A stretch of DNA of 64,000 bases, taken from assembly GCF_029964055.1 (NCBI RefSeq), contig NZ_CP124836.1, forward strand, positions 2,542,001-2,606,000. Reading direction: 5' to 3'. The position numbers were made by a program, and so were the translations under genes. This DNA comes from Arthrobacter sp. EM1. GTDB lineage: Bacteria; Actinomycetota; Actinomycetes; Actinomycetales; Micrococcaceae. Every line of letters begins with the position of its first letter. Position 1 is the stretch's first letter. The notes under the pieces are model-generated. The model ran no database searches and had not been told where the DNA came from. It saw only the letters and a program-made list of their open reading frames with translations. Shown in pieces: positions 16,893 to 26,298 of the stretch.

Positions 16893-18605
16893 TCATGCCA
16901 CTTCCGGAGGCAGCATCAGCCGCGCACCCGGGATGGCGTTGAGCAGCGCCTTTGTGTAGTCCTGCTGCGGCGCGTCGAAGACCTCATCCGTGGAGCCGGT
17001 CTCGACCAGCCTGCCCTTCTCCATGACGCAGACGTGGTCCGCGATCTGCCGCACCACCGCGAGGTCGTGGGTGATGAACAGGTAGGTCAGACCCAACCGT
17101 GACTGCAGTTCCGCGAGCAGGTTCAGCACCTGGGCCTGCACCAGGACGTCGAGGGCCGAGACGGCCTCGTCGCAGATGATGACCTCGGGGTCCAGCGCCA
17201 GGGCACGCGCGATCGCCACGCGTTGACGCTGCCCGCCGGAGAGCTCGTTCGGATACCGCTGCATGGTGGACTGCGGCAGTGCCACCTGATCCAGCAACTC
17301 CCGGACCTTCTTCTCGCGGCTGGCCTTGTCCCCGATCTTGTGGGTCCGCAGCGGCTCCTCAATGGTCCGGAAGATGTTGTACATCGGGTCCAGGGAACCG
17401 TACGGGTCTTGGAAGATCGGCTGCACCCGACGGCGGAAGGCGAAGATTTCCTTGCTGTTCAGCGTGGAGGTGTCCACGCCGTCGAAGATAATCTTCCCCG
17501 CCGTGGGCTGCAGCAGGTTCAGCACCATCTGCGCCACCGTGGACTTGCCGGAACCCGACTCCCCCACAATTGCCGTTGTGGTTCCGCGCCTGACGCTGAA
17601 GGAGACATCGTCGACGGCGGCGAAGTCCGTCGACTTCCCGAAGCCGGAACGCAGTTTGAAGACCTTTGTCAGGTTTTCAATCCGGAGGACTTCCTCCGTC
17701 ATGGCCGGCTCCACCACAACGTCCGTTGCGGGCGACAGGACGTCAGCGCTTTCGACACCCAGTTCCTTCGCGACCTGGATGCGCCGGGATGCGAGTGAAG
17801 GAGCCGAAGCCACCAGCCGCTGGGTGTAGGGGTGCTGCGGGTTCTGCAGCAGCTCCAGTGACGGCCCGGATTCCACGACCTGGCCGCGGTACATCACCAC
17901 GACCTTGTCGGCGCGTTCGGCGGCGAGGCCCAGGTCGTGGGTGATGAGCAGAACGGCCGTTCCGAGTTCGGTGGTCATCTTGTCCAGGTGGTCCAGGATC
18001 TGGCGCTGCACGGTCACGTCCAGGGCCGACGTTGGCTCATCGGCGATCAGCAGCCGCGGCTGGCAGGACAGGCCGATCGCGATCAGCGCGCGTTGGCGCA
18101 TGCCGCCGGAGAACTCGTGCGGGTATTGCTTGGCCCTGCGGGCGGCGTCGGGCAGCCCGGCCTGCGAGAGGACCTTGGCGACGTCGTCCGTACGGCTGGG
18201 CAGGCCGTTGGCCTTGAGTGTCTCCCGAACCTGGAAACCGATCTTCCAGACCGGGTTCAGGTTGGACATCGGGTCCTGCGGGACCATGCCGATGCTGCTG
18301 CCACGCAGTTTGATCATCCGCTTCTCGCTGGCGTTGGAAATATCCTCGCCGTCGAAAAGGATCTGCCCGGCCGAGACCCGGCCGTTGGAGGGCAGGAGCC
18401 CGATGGCGGCCAGCGCAGTCGTCGACTTGCCGGAGCCTGACTCACCGACGATGGCGACAGTCTCGCCGGGCATCACGGTGAGGTGCGCGTTCCGGACCGC
18501 ATTGACGTCACCGTTGCTGGTCGCGAAGGTGATGGCCAGGTCGCGGATTTCCAGCAGCGGCCGCACAACGGTCTCCGCTTCGTGAATTTCGACAGAGGCG
18601 TTCAT
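16893..18605 (-). CDS. Peptide ABC transporter, fused double ATP-binding protein (cluster 1)
   Basis: 570 residues containing two complete DppD/DppF-like ATPase halves. Walker A GESGSGKST occurs at 54-62 and again near 340. Signatures are FSGGMRQRA and LSGGQRQRV, with the Walker B segments LLIADEP and VIICDEA. It energises peptide (or nickel/opine-type) import. The ATG at 18605 is preferred because AAAGGGG lies just before it; an in-frame ATG at 18620 overlaps the permease stop as ATGA and is the alternative. The second Walker B has Ala in DEAVSALD, a common natural variant. It is last in a four-gene operon. Confidence 0.9.
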   Translation of the reverse strand: MNASVEIHEAETVVRPLLEIRDLAITFATSNGDVNAVRNAHLTVMPGETVAIVGESGSGKSTTALAAIGLLPSNGRVSAGQILFDGEDISNASEKRMIKLRGSSIGMVPQDPMSNLNPVWKIGFQVRETLKANGLPSRTDDVAKVLSQAGLPDAARRAKQYPHEFSGGMRQRALIAIGLSCQPRLLIADEPTSALDVTVQRQILDHLDKMTTELGTAVLLITHDLGLAAERADKVVVMYRGQVVESGPSLELLQNPQHPYTQRLVASAPSLASRRIQVAKELGVESADVLSPATDVVVEPAMTEEVLRIENLTKVFKLRSGFGKSTDFAAVDDVSFSVRRGTTTAIVGESGSGKSTVAQMVLNLLQPTAGKIIFDGVDTSTLNSKEIFAFRRRVQPIFQDPYGSLDPMYNIFRTIEEPLRTHKIGDKASREKKVRELLDQVALPQSTMQRYPNELSGGQRQRVAIARALALDPEVIICDEAVSALDVLVQAQVLNLLAELQSRLGLTYLFITHDLAVVRQIADHVCVMEKGRLVETGSTDEVFDAPQQDYTKALLNAIPGARLMLPPEVA

Positions 18606-18616
18606 GGCGTCCCCTT

Positions 18617-19606
18617 TCATCGCTTGCGCGCTTTCGGATCCAAGGCATCACGGAGGGCATCGCCCAGCATGATGAAGCTCAGGACGGTTATGGACAGGGC
18701 GATGGCCGGGTAGAGCAACGGCATGGGGTTGGAGCGCAGCGATGACTGCGCCGACTGGATGTCGTTACCCCAGGACATAACGCTCGGCGGCAGCCCGATG
18801 CCAAGGAAGGACAGCGTGGATTCGGCCACGATGAAGGTGCCAAGCGAGATCGTGGCCACCACGATGATGGGGGCGAGCGCGTTGGGCATCACGTGGCGCA
18901 GGAGCGAGCGGAACCGGGAAACGCCCAGCGACCGCGCAGCCGTCACGAAGTCCGCGTTCCGGACCTCGATCACGGCACCGCGGGTGATTCGGGCGATCTG
19001 CGGCCAGCCGAAGATCACCAGGATTACCACCAGGGACCAGACGTTCCGGTTGGCCCGGAAAACGGGCAACTGGGTCAGTACGATGGCGCCGAGGATCAGC
19101 GGAAGGGCAAAGAAGATGTCATTGATGCGCGCCAGAATGGCGTCCACCCAGCCGCCGTAATAGCCGGCCAACGCGCCCATAACGCCGCCAATGACAAGCA
19201 CGCCGATGGTGGTGAACAGCCCCACGATCACCGAGGACTGGGTCCCGTAGATCACGCGGGCATACACGTCGCAGCCCTGCCGGGTGAACCCGAGCGGGTG
19301 GCCTGCAGAGGTACCACCGTTGGAGTTCGCCAACTGGCAGGCCTCCGACTGCGGATTGATCGGGGAAAACAGCCCCGGGAAGACGCTGACCAGGACAACA
19401 ACAACTATCAGGAACGCGGAAATCAGGAACAGCGGCTGGCGGCGGAGGTTTTTCCAGGCCTCCCCCCAGAGGCTCAGCGGCGCATTCTCGTCCTTGACCT
19501 TGTCGGTGACCTGGAGCGGGGTCTCGTCGAGGTCTGCGACGAAGTGTTCAGCCTCGCGGCCGGGCTGCGGCTTCCGGGCAGCGGGAACGGTGTTCTCAGG
19601 AGTCAT
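18617..19606 (-). CDS. Peptide ABC transporter permease, DppC type (cluster 1)
   Basis: 329 residues. A cytoplasmic N-terminal tail of about 70 residues leads into the OppC-type first helix (RRQPLFLISAFLIVVVVLV). A periplasmic loop holding two cysteines follows, then the binding-protein-dependent permease domain with EAA loop RSLGVSRFRSLLRHVMPNALAP. The start at 19606 (MTPENT) has GAGGA upstream and overlaps the dppB-type stop by 11 nt. The earlier in-frame start at 19663 lacks a site. It pairs with the 19596-20525 permease. Confidence 0.9.
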   Translation of the reverse strand: MTPENTVPAARKPQPGREAEHFVADLDETPLQVTDKVKDENAPLSLWGEAWKNLRRQPLFLISAFLIVVVVLVSVFPGLFSPINPQSEACQLANSNGGTSAGHPLGFTRQGCDVYARVIYGTQSSVIVGLFTTIGVLVIGGVMGALAGYYGGWVDAILARINDIFFALPLILGAIVLTQLPVFRANRNVWSLVVILVIFGWPQIARITRGAVIEVRNADFVTAARSLGVSRFRSLLRHVMPNALAPIIVVATISLGTFIVAESTLSFLGIGLPPSVMSWGNDIQSAQSSLRSNPMPLLYPAIALSITVLSFIMLGDALRDALDPKARKR

Positions 19607-20525
19607 AGCGGATCCTCGGGTCAAGCCAGGCGTAGAGCAGGTCAACGAGCAGGTTGGACACAACGTAGATCAGGACCAGGACGGTGACGATCGAGACCAC
19701 CGTCGGACCCTCACCGGTTGTGACGGCCCGGTAGAGCCGGTTTCCGACGCCGGGAACGTTGAAGATTCCCTCAGTCACGATCGCGCCGCCCATCAGCGCG
19801 CCAAGATCAGCACCCAGGAAGGTGATCACCGGGATCAGCGAGTTGCGCAGGATGTGCACACGAACGACCCGTCCGCGGGACAGGCCCTTGGCGGTGGCTG
19901 TCCGGACGTAGTCCGCGCTCATGTTCTCGATCACGCTGGTCCGGGTCAGCCGGAGGACGTAGGCAAAGGAACCCAAGCCCAGCACGATGGCCGGCAGGAT
20001 CAGGTCCTGGACGGTGGCGGCGGAGCTGACAGTGGGTTTGGCCCAGCCCAGCTGGACACCGATGAAGAACTGCATCAGGAAGCCCAGGACGAAGATCGGA
20101 ATGCCGATCACGATCAGGGAAGCGACGAGCACCGTTGCGTCAAAAAGCTTGCCTTTGCGCAGGCCGGCCAGCAGGCCGAAGGCGATGCCGAAGACAGCTT
20201 CGAAAATGAGGGCCATCACGGCAAGCCGGGCTGTAACGGGGAAGACCTCGCCGAGCACGGTGGCGATCGGCCGGCCGGAGAAGTCCATGCCGAGGTCGAA
20301 CGTGAGGATGCTCTTGAGGTACAGGAAATACTGGATCCAGAAGGGCTGGTCCAGGTTGTACTGGGCCCGCAGCTGGGCTGCCACGGACTCGTTGACCGGC
20401 TTGTCACCGAAGAGGGCGACGATCGGGTCGCCGGGAAGGCTGAAGACCAGGAAGTAGACCAGGAGGGTCGCTCCGAGGAAAACCGGGATCAGCTGCAGAA
20501 ATCGCTTGAGAACATACGTCGCCAT
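19596..20525 (-). CDS. Peptide ABC transporter permease, DppB type (cluster 1)
   Basis: 309 residues, normal length for DppB/OppB. The family N-terminus YVLKRFLQLIPVFLGATLLVYF and the segment SLPGDPI are present. The EAA loop reads RTATAKGLSRGRVVRVHILRNSLIP (central part of about 25 residues). It is the direct counterpart of the much longer permease at 26295-27836. It lies 219 nt after the binding-protein gene, with a stem-loop in between. Confidence 0.92.
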   Translation of the reverse strand: MATYVLKRFLQLIPVFLGATLLVYFLVFSLPGDPIVALFGDKPVNESVAAQLRAQYNLDQPFWIQYFLYLKSILTFDLGMDFSGRPIATVLGEVFPVTARLAVMALIFEAVFGIAFGLLAGLRKGKLFDATVLVASLIVIGIPIFVLGFLMQFFIGVQLGWAKPTVSSAATVQDLILPAIVLGLGSFAYVLRLTRTSVIENMSADYVRTATAKGLSRGRVVRVHILRNSLIPVITFLGADLGALMGGAIVTEGIFNVPGVGNRLYRAVTTGEGPTVVSIVTVLVLIYVVSNLLVDLLYAWLDPRIRYDS

Positions 20526-20699
20526 TAGCGGAGTACACCCCCGTCAGCGGGCATCCCGTTCAGGAATGCTGTGGAGTTGTTCATCGAAGAACCTTTTCAC
20601 TATGAATACATGAGGGCGGCAGTGTCGTCCGTTGCCGGGGCCACGAATGGCTGCGCCCGGGAGCCGCGCCGTCAGGAGAGAAAGTTGTGGAAGCAGAAC

Positions 20700-20736
20700 G
20701 ACGGCGGAGGTGCCTTTCCAGGCATCCCCCGCCGTC
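20700..20736 (-). terminator. Stem-loop after the cluster-1 binding-protein gene
   Basis: GACGGCGG (20700-20707) pairs with CCGCCGTC (20729-20736), with inner GGTGCCT/AGGCATC pairing. It lies 9 nt past the stop codon of the binding protein and before the permeases. No clear T-run follows on the minus strand, so it is probably a partial terminator or message stabiliser. Confidence 0.5.
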
Positions 20737-20744
20737 GATCAGAT

Positions 20745-22382
20745 TTACTTGCCGGTAATCGCGTAGTACAGCGGGACGCCGTCCCAGCCGTAGTCAACGT
20801 TGGTGACCTTGTCGCTCCAGCCGCCCTGGGCGACCTGGTACCAGAGCGGGATCGCCGGGAGGTCCTGAAGCAGGATCTCCTGCGCCTTGTTCATGGCCTT
20901 GTTGCCGTCGGCAACCGTGGCTGACTTGAGGCCGTCGGAGATGGCCTGGTCAAACTTCGTGTTGTTGTAGCGGGCATCGTTGGAGCCTGCGCCGGTCTTG
21001 TAGATCGGGCCGAGGAAGTTGTACAGCGACGGGTAGTCGGCCTGCCAGCCGGCGCGGATCGCACCGGTCAGTGTGGCTGCGGTGGCGTCATTGCGGACTT
21101 CCTTGAAGGTGGCGTAGGGCTTGCCTTCGATCTTGATGCCCAGGGTGTTCTTGACCTGGTTGACGAGAGCCTCAACCCATGCCTTGTGTCCGCCCTTATC
21201 GGCGTTGTAGGCAATCGTGAAGGTCTGGTTGGCATCCCACTTCTGGATGGCGTCGGCCTTGGCCCAGGTTTCCTTGGCCTTGTTGGCGTCAAACTTCAAG
21301 ACGTCGGAACCCGGGATGGAGTCGCTGTAGCCGTCCAGCACCGGAGCCGTGAAGTCCTTGGCCGGCTGGCGGGCTTCGTTGAAGATCACCTTGGTGATCT
21401 CTTCGCGGTTGATGGCCATGGAAATGGCCTGGCGGCGCAGCTTGCCTGCCTCGCCGCTCCACTCCGGCAGGTACTCCGGGATGGCGATGGTCTGGTTACC
21501 GGCGTACGGCTTGTTGATGGTGCGGTCGCCGAGGTCCGACTTGAAGTTCAGCAGGGCGCTGGTGGGGATGGTCTGGAGGATGTCCAGGTTGTTCCCCAGC
21601 AGGTCCTGGTAGGCAGCATCGTCGTTCTGGTAGATCTTGAACGTCACGCCGGCGTTCTTGGCTTTCCGCGGACCGTTGTAGTCCGGGTTCGGCACAAGCT
21701 GGATCTGCACGTTGTGCTGCCAGCCGCCGTCGGCCAGCTTGTAGGGACCGTTGCCGACCGGCTTCTCGCCGAAGCCCTTAGGGTCCGCGAGGGCGCCGGA
21801 AGGAACCGGCACAAACGCAGTGTAGCCAAGACGCAGCGGCCAGTCCGACTCGGGCTGCTTCAGTTCCACGGTGAACGTCTGGTCGTCAACGACCTTCAGC
21901 CCGGACATGGTCTCAACCGTCGAGCCTTCAGCGCTGGCCTCGTCGTAGCCCTTGATGCTTTCGAAGAAGCCTCCGCTGAGCTGGGCGTTCTTGGCGGCTG
22001 CACCGAAGTTCCAGGAGTCAACAAAGGACTTGGCCGTGATGGCCTCGCCGTTGGTGAACTTCTGGTCCTTTTTGATCTTGATCGTGAAGTTCTGGCCGTC
22101 CTTGCCTTCAATGGACTCGGCGAGTTCGTTGACCGGCTTGCCGCTGGGGTCGTAGCTGACCAGCCCGGCGAAGATCATGTCGATGACCTTTCCGCCGCCG
22201 ACTTCGTTCGTGTCGGCCGGCATCAGCGGGCGCTGGGGCTCCGAGCCATCGGCCATGATGACCTTGCTGGTATCGCCGCCAGTGGTGCCGCCGCCAGCGG
22301 TAGTGCTGCCGCCGCATCCGGTCAGGGCGAGGGCGGCGATGGCCACCATGCCCAGTGCTTTGGAAGTGCGCGAAAAACGCAT
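20745..22382 (-). CDS. Peptide ABC transporter substrate-binding lipoprotein (cluster 1)
   Basis: 545 residues, solute-binding protein family 5. The signal peptide MRFSRTSKALGMVAIAALAL ends in LTGC, the lipid attachment site. The family body shows LAESIEGKDGQNFTIKIKKDQKFTNGE, KPVGNGPYKL and the C-terminal LQDLPAIPLWY. It captures oligopeptides or similar ligands outside the membrane. The ribosome-binding site AGGAGGCGGA is almost identical to that of its paralogue at 28018-29802. First gene of the cluster. Confidence 0.92.
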   Translation of the reverse strand: MRFSRTSKALGMVAIAALALTGCGGSTTAGGGTTGGDTSKVIMADGSEPQRPLMPADTNEVGGGKVIDMIFAGLVSYDPSGKPVNELAESIEGKDGQNFTIKIKKDQKFTNGEAITAKSFVDSWNFGAAAKNAQLSGGFFESIKGYDEASAEGSTVETMSGLKVVDDQTFTVELKQPESDWPLRLGYTAFVPVPSGALADPKGFGEKPVGNGPYKLADGGWQHNVQIQLVPNPDYNGPRKAKNAGVTFKIYQNDDAAYQDLLGNNLDILQTIPTSALLNFKSDLGDRTINKPYAGNQTIAIPEYLPEWSGEAGKLRRQAISMAINREEITKVIFNEARQPAKDFTAPVLDGYSDSIPGSDVLKFDANKAKETWAKADAIQKWDANQTFTIAYNADKGGHKAWVEALVNQVKNTLGIKIEGKPYATFKEVRNDATAATLTGAIRAGWQADYPSLYNFLGPIYKTGAGSNDARYNNTKFDQAISDGLKSATVADGNKAMNKAQEILLQDLPAIPLWYQVAQGGWSDKVTNVDYGWDGVPLYYAITGK

Positions 22383-22631
22383 TCCGCCTCCTATGAGTTG
22401 TGGGAGTTCTTGAGGGAAAACTTGTGTTTCCCCGCGGCCCAGGCACAGAAATATCCTGTGACGTGGGCTACATATGGCACTAGCCTAACCCCACACTGTC
22501 CAGATGATGGAACTCTGTTGCCAAACCGTGACACAACAAAAGCGTGACTTCTACCGTCACGCGCCAGGTATTTCAAGTCACACGCTACTGGCTGGTACTA
22601 TTCGGCGCCGGGCGATCTTAGTTATCGTCGA

Positions 22632-24461
22632 TTAACTCTGTTCGGCTGCCAGCAACTGGGCCCGCAGCTCGCGGCGTTCCCGCTGTTTTTCCGGATCCGG
22701 CAGCGGAACTGCGGCCAGGAGCCGCTGGGTGTAGGATTCCTGCGGGTTCCGCAGGATCTGGTCCCGGGTGCCCTGTTCGACAATACGGCCGCGCTGCATC
22801 ACGCAGATCCGGTCCGCGAGCACGTCGACGACGGCGAGGTCGTGGGTGACAAAAAGACAGGCAAAGCCAAGCTCCTGCTGCAGGGCCTGGAAGAGCTCGA
22901 GCACCTTGGCCTGGACGGAGACGTCAAGTGCAGACGTCGGTTCGTCGGCGACCATCAGTTTCGGCTTGAGCGAGAGCGCCCGCGCGATGCCAACGCGCTG
23001 CTTCTGGCCGCCGGAGAGCTCGTGCGGGTAGCGGTTGCGGTAGTTCCTCGGGAGTTCCACCTGGTCAAGCAGCGCCTCGATCCGCTGCTGCAGACTGGCG
23101 CCCTTCGCCACCCCGGCAAGGAACATCGGCTCGCCAATACTCTCGCCGATCGGAAGCCTCGGGTTCAGCGACGACGACGGATCCTGGAACACCATGCCAA
23201 CGTGCCGACGCATCTCGTGAAGCTGCCGCCCGTTGCGCTTGGCGGCAGAAATGTCCTGGCCAACAACCTTCATGGTGCCGGCAGCCACCGGCAACAGCCC
23301 GACGGCGGCGCGGCCGATGGTGGTTTTCCCGGAGCCGGACTCCCCCACCAGCCCGACGACCTGGCCCGGATAGATCACCAGGCTGGCGCCCTCTACCGCA
23401 CGGAATGCCGGCACCCGGCCCTGTTTGGGGTATTCGATGGCCACGCCAGTGAGCTCCAGCACGGGCTCGGCCTGGGGTTTGATGGCTTCCGCGGCGGCCA
23501 GGGCAGCCGCGTTGTTGTGCTCGCGTTGCCGGCGCAGCTCTTCCGGCACGGAAGTGAGCTCAGTATGGGTGGCGGCGGCGAGCGCTGCGGTGACGTCCAC
23601 CGCCCCGGTGGTGTCTGCGCCGCCCTGGCCGAGGTGCGGGACGGCGGCCAGCAGTGCCTTGGTGTACGGGTGCTGCGGGTTATGGAAGATCTCGGCGGCT
23701 GTGCCTGTTTCCACGATCACTCCCCCGCGCATCACGGCGATCCGGTCAGCCAGGTCGGCCACCACACCCATATCGTGGGTGATCAGGACGATGGCGCTGT
23801 CCAGCTTGTTGCGCAGGTTACGCATCAGGTCCAGGATTTCTGCCTGCACCGTCACGTCCAGGGCAGTAGTGGGCTCATCGGCGATCAGCAGCTTTGGGTC
23901 GCAGGAGAGCGACTGGGCGATCATGGCGCGCTGGCGCTGGCCGCCGGAGAGCTGGTGGGGGTACGACCGGAACGCCTTTTCCGGATCCGGCAGCTCCACA
24001 AGTTCAAGCATACGCAGCGCCCGCAGCCGGGCTTCGTCGGGTGATACTTCGCTGTGAAGCCTCACCGTCTCAACGATCTGGGCGCCGACGGTATAGACCG
24101 GATTCAGTGCCGTCATGGGCTCCTGGAAGATCACGGCAACGTCCTTGCCCCGAACCGACCGGATGTTCGACTCGCTGATCCCGAGGAGTTCCTTCCCGGC
24201 AAGCTTTACGCTTCCGGTCACGCGGCTGTTATCGGGCAGCAGGCCGAGCAACGCCATTGAACTGGCGCTCTTACCGGAGCCGGATTCCCCCACGATGGCC
24301 AGTACTTCGCCGGCACGCACCTCATAGTTCAGCCCGATCGCTGCCGGAACCCACTTTTTGTCCACGCCAAAGTCGACACTCAGGCCGCGGACTTCCAGGA
24401 CGGGCACCCCTTGGCCTGGTGCCGGATCAGCGGCCGGGCCGAGGGTGATGAAGTCAGTCAT
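22632..24461 (-). CDS. Peptide ABC transporter, fused double ATP-binding protein (cluster 2)
   Basis: 609 residues from ATG 24461 (MTDFITLG), preferred to the in-frame start at 24500 because GGAAGG lies before it. There are two ATPase halves with GESGSGKSA then GESGSGKTT as Walker A, and LSGGQRQRA / LSGGQKQRV as signatures. LLIADEP and LMVADEP are the Walker B segments. A linker of about 60 residues rich in Ala and Glu separates the halves. It serves the second importer but is cut off from its permease genes by an opposite-strand gene, so it needs its own promoter. Confidence 0.9.
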   Translation of the reverse strand: MTDFITLGPAADPAPGQGVPVLEVRGLSVDFGVDKKWVPAAIGLNYEVRAGEVLAIVGESGSGKSASSMALLGLLPDNSRVTGSVKLAGKELLGISESNIRSVRGKDVAVIFQEPMTALNPVYTVGAQIVETVRLHSEVSPDEARLRALRMLELVELPDPEKAFRSYPHQLSGGQRQRAMIAQSLSCDPKLLIADEPTTALDVTVQAEILDLMRNLRNKLDSAIVLITHDMGVVADLADRIAVMRGGVIVETGTAAEIFHNPQHPYTKALLAAVPHLGQGGADTTGAVDVTAALAAATHTELTSVPEELRRQREHNNAAALAAAEAIKPQAEPVLELTGVAIEYPKQGRVPAFRAVEGASLVIYPGQVVGLVGESGSGKTTIGRAAVGLLPVAAGTMKVVGQDISAAKRNGRQLHEMRRHVGMVFQDPSSSLNPRLPIGESIGEPMFLAGVAKGASLQQRIEALLDQVELPRNYRNRYPHELSGGQKQRVGIARALSLKPKLMVADEPTSALDVSVQAKVLELFQALQQELGFACLFVTHDLAVVDVLADRICVMQRGRIVEQGTRDQILRNPQESYTQRLLAAVPLPDPEKQRERRELRAQLLAAEQS

Positions 24462-24540
24462 GATGGAGCCTTCCTTCCGCACGGGCGCCGGGGTCACCAA
24501 AAATTAGTGCTGGGGCCCGGAGTGCTGAATTATGGGGAGC

Positions 24541-25170
24541 ATGAGCTCTGCGCCCTATGCCGGTAAAGTCGAAATCTTCAAAGCCCGCACCAACAAGTGG
24601 TTTGCGCTGCTGGCCTGGATGGTGGCCGCCGCCGGCATCGTCGTTGCCGTGGCCTCCGGGGGGCCCGGCGCCCTGGCCGGTATCGCCCCGCTGGTCCTGG
24701 TCGCTTTTCTTGGCTGGCAGCTGTTCTGGCGGCCCGCCGTCATGGTCGACAATGCCGGGATCAGATTGGAAAACCCGTTCCGCACCATCGTGGTGCCGTG
24801 GGCGGCCCTGGTGCATGTGGACACCCGTTTCGCACTGACCCTCGTCACGGCCAAGAGAAGCTACACCTCCTGGGCCGCACCGGCGCCAGGGATCTGGGGC
24901 GGCCGGAACGCCCGCCCGGAAGATCTGCGCGGGCTCCCGGGAACAACGTACGGTCCCGGCCGGTCCGTCCGGCCGGGGGATCTCAGGAGCACCGATTCCG
25001 GTCAGGCCGCCCGGCTCGTGCGAGCACGCTGGGATGAGCTGGTCGAGTCCGGCCGGCTCGCGGCCGGGGACGCCGCCACCACACCGGCAAACGTGACATA
25101 CCGCTGGCCGGCTGTCGGCGTCGACGTGCTGCTCCTGACGGCCAGCTACTGGGCTGTCGCCGGGTCCTAG
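24541..25170 (+). CDS. PH-like domain membrane protein, function unknown
   Basis: 209 residues. Two hydrophobic helices (about 20-40 and 45-63) are followed by a segment typical of bacterial PH-like membrane proteins: PAVMVDNAGIRLENPFRTIVVPWAALVHVDTRFALTL. The start at 24541 (MSSAPY) is preferred to 24532; an AATTAT lies 7 nt before it, compatible with a near-leaderless message. It is the only plus-strand gene within about 13 kb and sits between the permease and ATPase genes of peptide importer cluster 2. No link to transport is evident. Confidence 0.75.
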   Translation: MSSAPYAGKVEIFKARTNKWFALLAWMVAAAGIVVAVASGGPGALAGIAPLVLVAFLGWQLFWRPAVMVDNAGIRLENPFRTIVVPWAALVHVDTRFALTLVTAKRSYTSWAAPAPGIWGGRNARPEDLRGLPGTTYGPGRSVRPGDLRSTDSGQAARLVRARWDELVESGRLAAGDAATTPANVTYRWPAVGVDVLLLTASYWAVAGS

Positions 25171-25209
25171 CGGGTTGCCCGGCCTCCGGGACCGGAACGG
25201 GACCATGGT

Positions 25210-26298
25210 CTAGTGGCCCTTGGTTTCGTCAAATGCCGTCACCGGAACGGGATCCACAGTGGTGTCGGCCGCTTTCCTGGCGTTGAACTTCCTCTGGCGC
25301 GGATCGAACGCGTCGCGCAAGCCGTCGCCGATGAAGTTGATGCTGAGGCAGATCAGCACGATAAACAGGCCCGGGAACCAGAAGAGCCACGGCCGGGTGG
25401 CAAAAGCCTCCTGATTTTGCGAAATGAGCAGGCCCAGCGAGGTGTCCGGAGCTTTGACGCCGACGCCGAGGTAGCTCAGGGCAGTTTCCAGCAAGATGGC
25501 GGCTGACATGGTCAGGGTAACGTTGACGATCAGCACCCCGATGGCGTTGGGCAGGATGTGCTTGAAGATGATCCTGCCGTTGGACGCCCCGGAGATCCGC
25601 GCCGCATCGACGAACTCGCGCTCACGGAGGGTCAGAAACTCCCCGCGGACCAGACGAGCCAGCCCGACCCAGCTAACCAGGCCGAGGAAGACGCCCAGTA
25701 CGAGGATCCCGTTGGAGTTCGCAAAGGCGGAAAACAAACTTCCTTCGTCCCGGCGCCCGGCAATCTGGGCGACGACAGCGGCGAGCAGCAGGACGGGAAT
25801 GATGATAATGACATCCGTGATGCGCATTAGTACCGCTTCTACCCAGCCCCGGAAGTAGCCGGAAAGGCCGCCGATCACGGCGCCTAGAATCCCGGCGATC
25901 AAGCCGATCAGGACCATGATGGTGATGGACTGCTGCGCCCCGCGCATCGTCATGGCAAACAAGTCCCGGCCGATTCGATCCTGCCCGAACGGGTGTTCCC
26001 CCCAGGCAGGAGGCCACAGACCAGCGGTTGGAGCGCCGTCGTTCACCAGCGGGGAGACATCCAGGTGGTTGTACTTCCACCAGCCGGGTATTCCCGCGAC
26101 ACCGACGGAGGAGAAGGACAAGATGAAAATCAGCGCAAATACGGCCAGCCCGAGGAGCGCGCCGGTGTGACCGAAAAACCTCTTCCGGACAATCTGTCCC
26201 TGGCTGAGTCCAGACGGTTCAGGCTCGGACGACGCTGTTTCCTGGTCGCGAAGAGCCTGCTGTGCCAGGATCTGTTCCTCTTGCGTTGGCTGGCTCAT
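25210..26298 (-). CDS. Peptide ABC transporter permease, DppC type (cluster 2)
   Basis: 362 residues. A Gln/Glu-rich cytoplasmic tail (about 1-38) leads into RKRFFGHTGALLGLAVFALIF, then the permease domain with EAA loop RISGASNGRIIFKHILPNAIGV. C-terminal positions show FIGDGLRDAFDPRQRK, the family end motif. It overlaps the preceding permease stop as ATGA (26295-26298) and has GTGAGGA upstream. Partner of the unusual 513-residue permease. Confidence 0.9.
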   Translation of the reverse strand: MSQPTQEEQILAQQALRDQETASSEPEPSGLSQGQIVRKRFFGHTGALLGLAVFALIFILSFSSVGVAGIPGWWKYNHLDVSPLVNDGAPTAGLWPPAWGEHPFGQDRIGRDLFAMTMRGAQQSITIMVLIGLIAGILGAVIGGLSGYFRGWVEAVLMRITDVIIIIPVLLLAAVVAQIAGRRDEGSLFSAFANSNGILVLGVFLGLVSWVGLARLVRGEFLTLREREFVDAARISGASNGRIIFKHILPNAIGVLIVNVTLTMSAAILLETALSYLGVGVKAPDTSLGLLISQNQEAFATRPWLFWFPGLFIVLICLSINFIGDGLRDAFDPRQRKFNARKAADTTVDPVPVTAFDETKGH

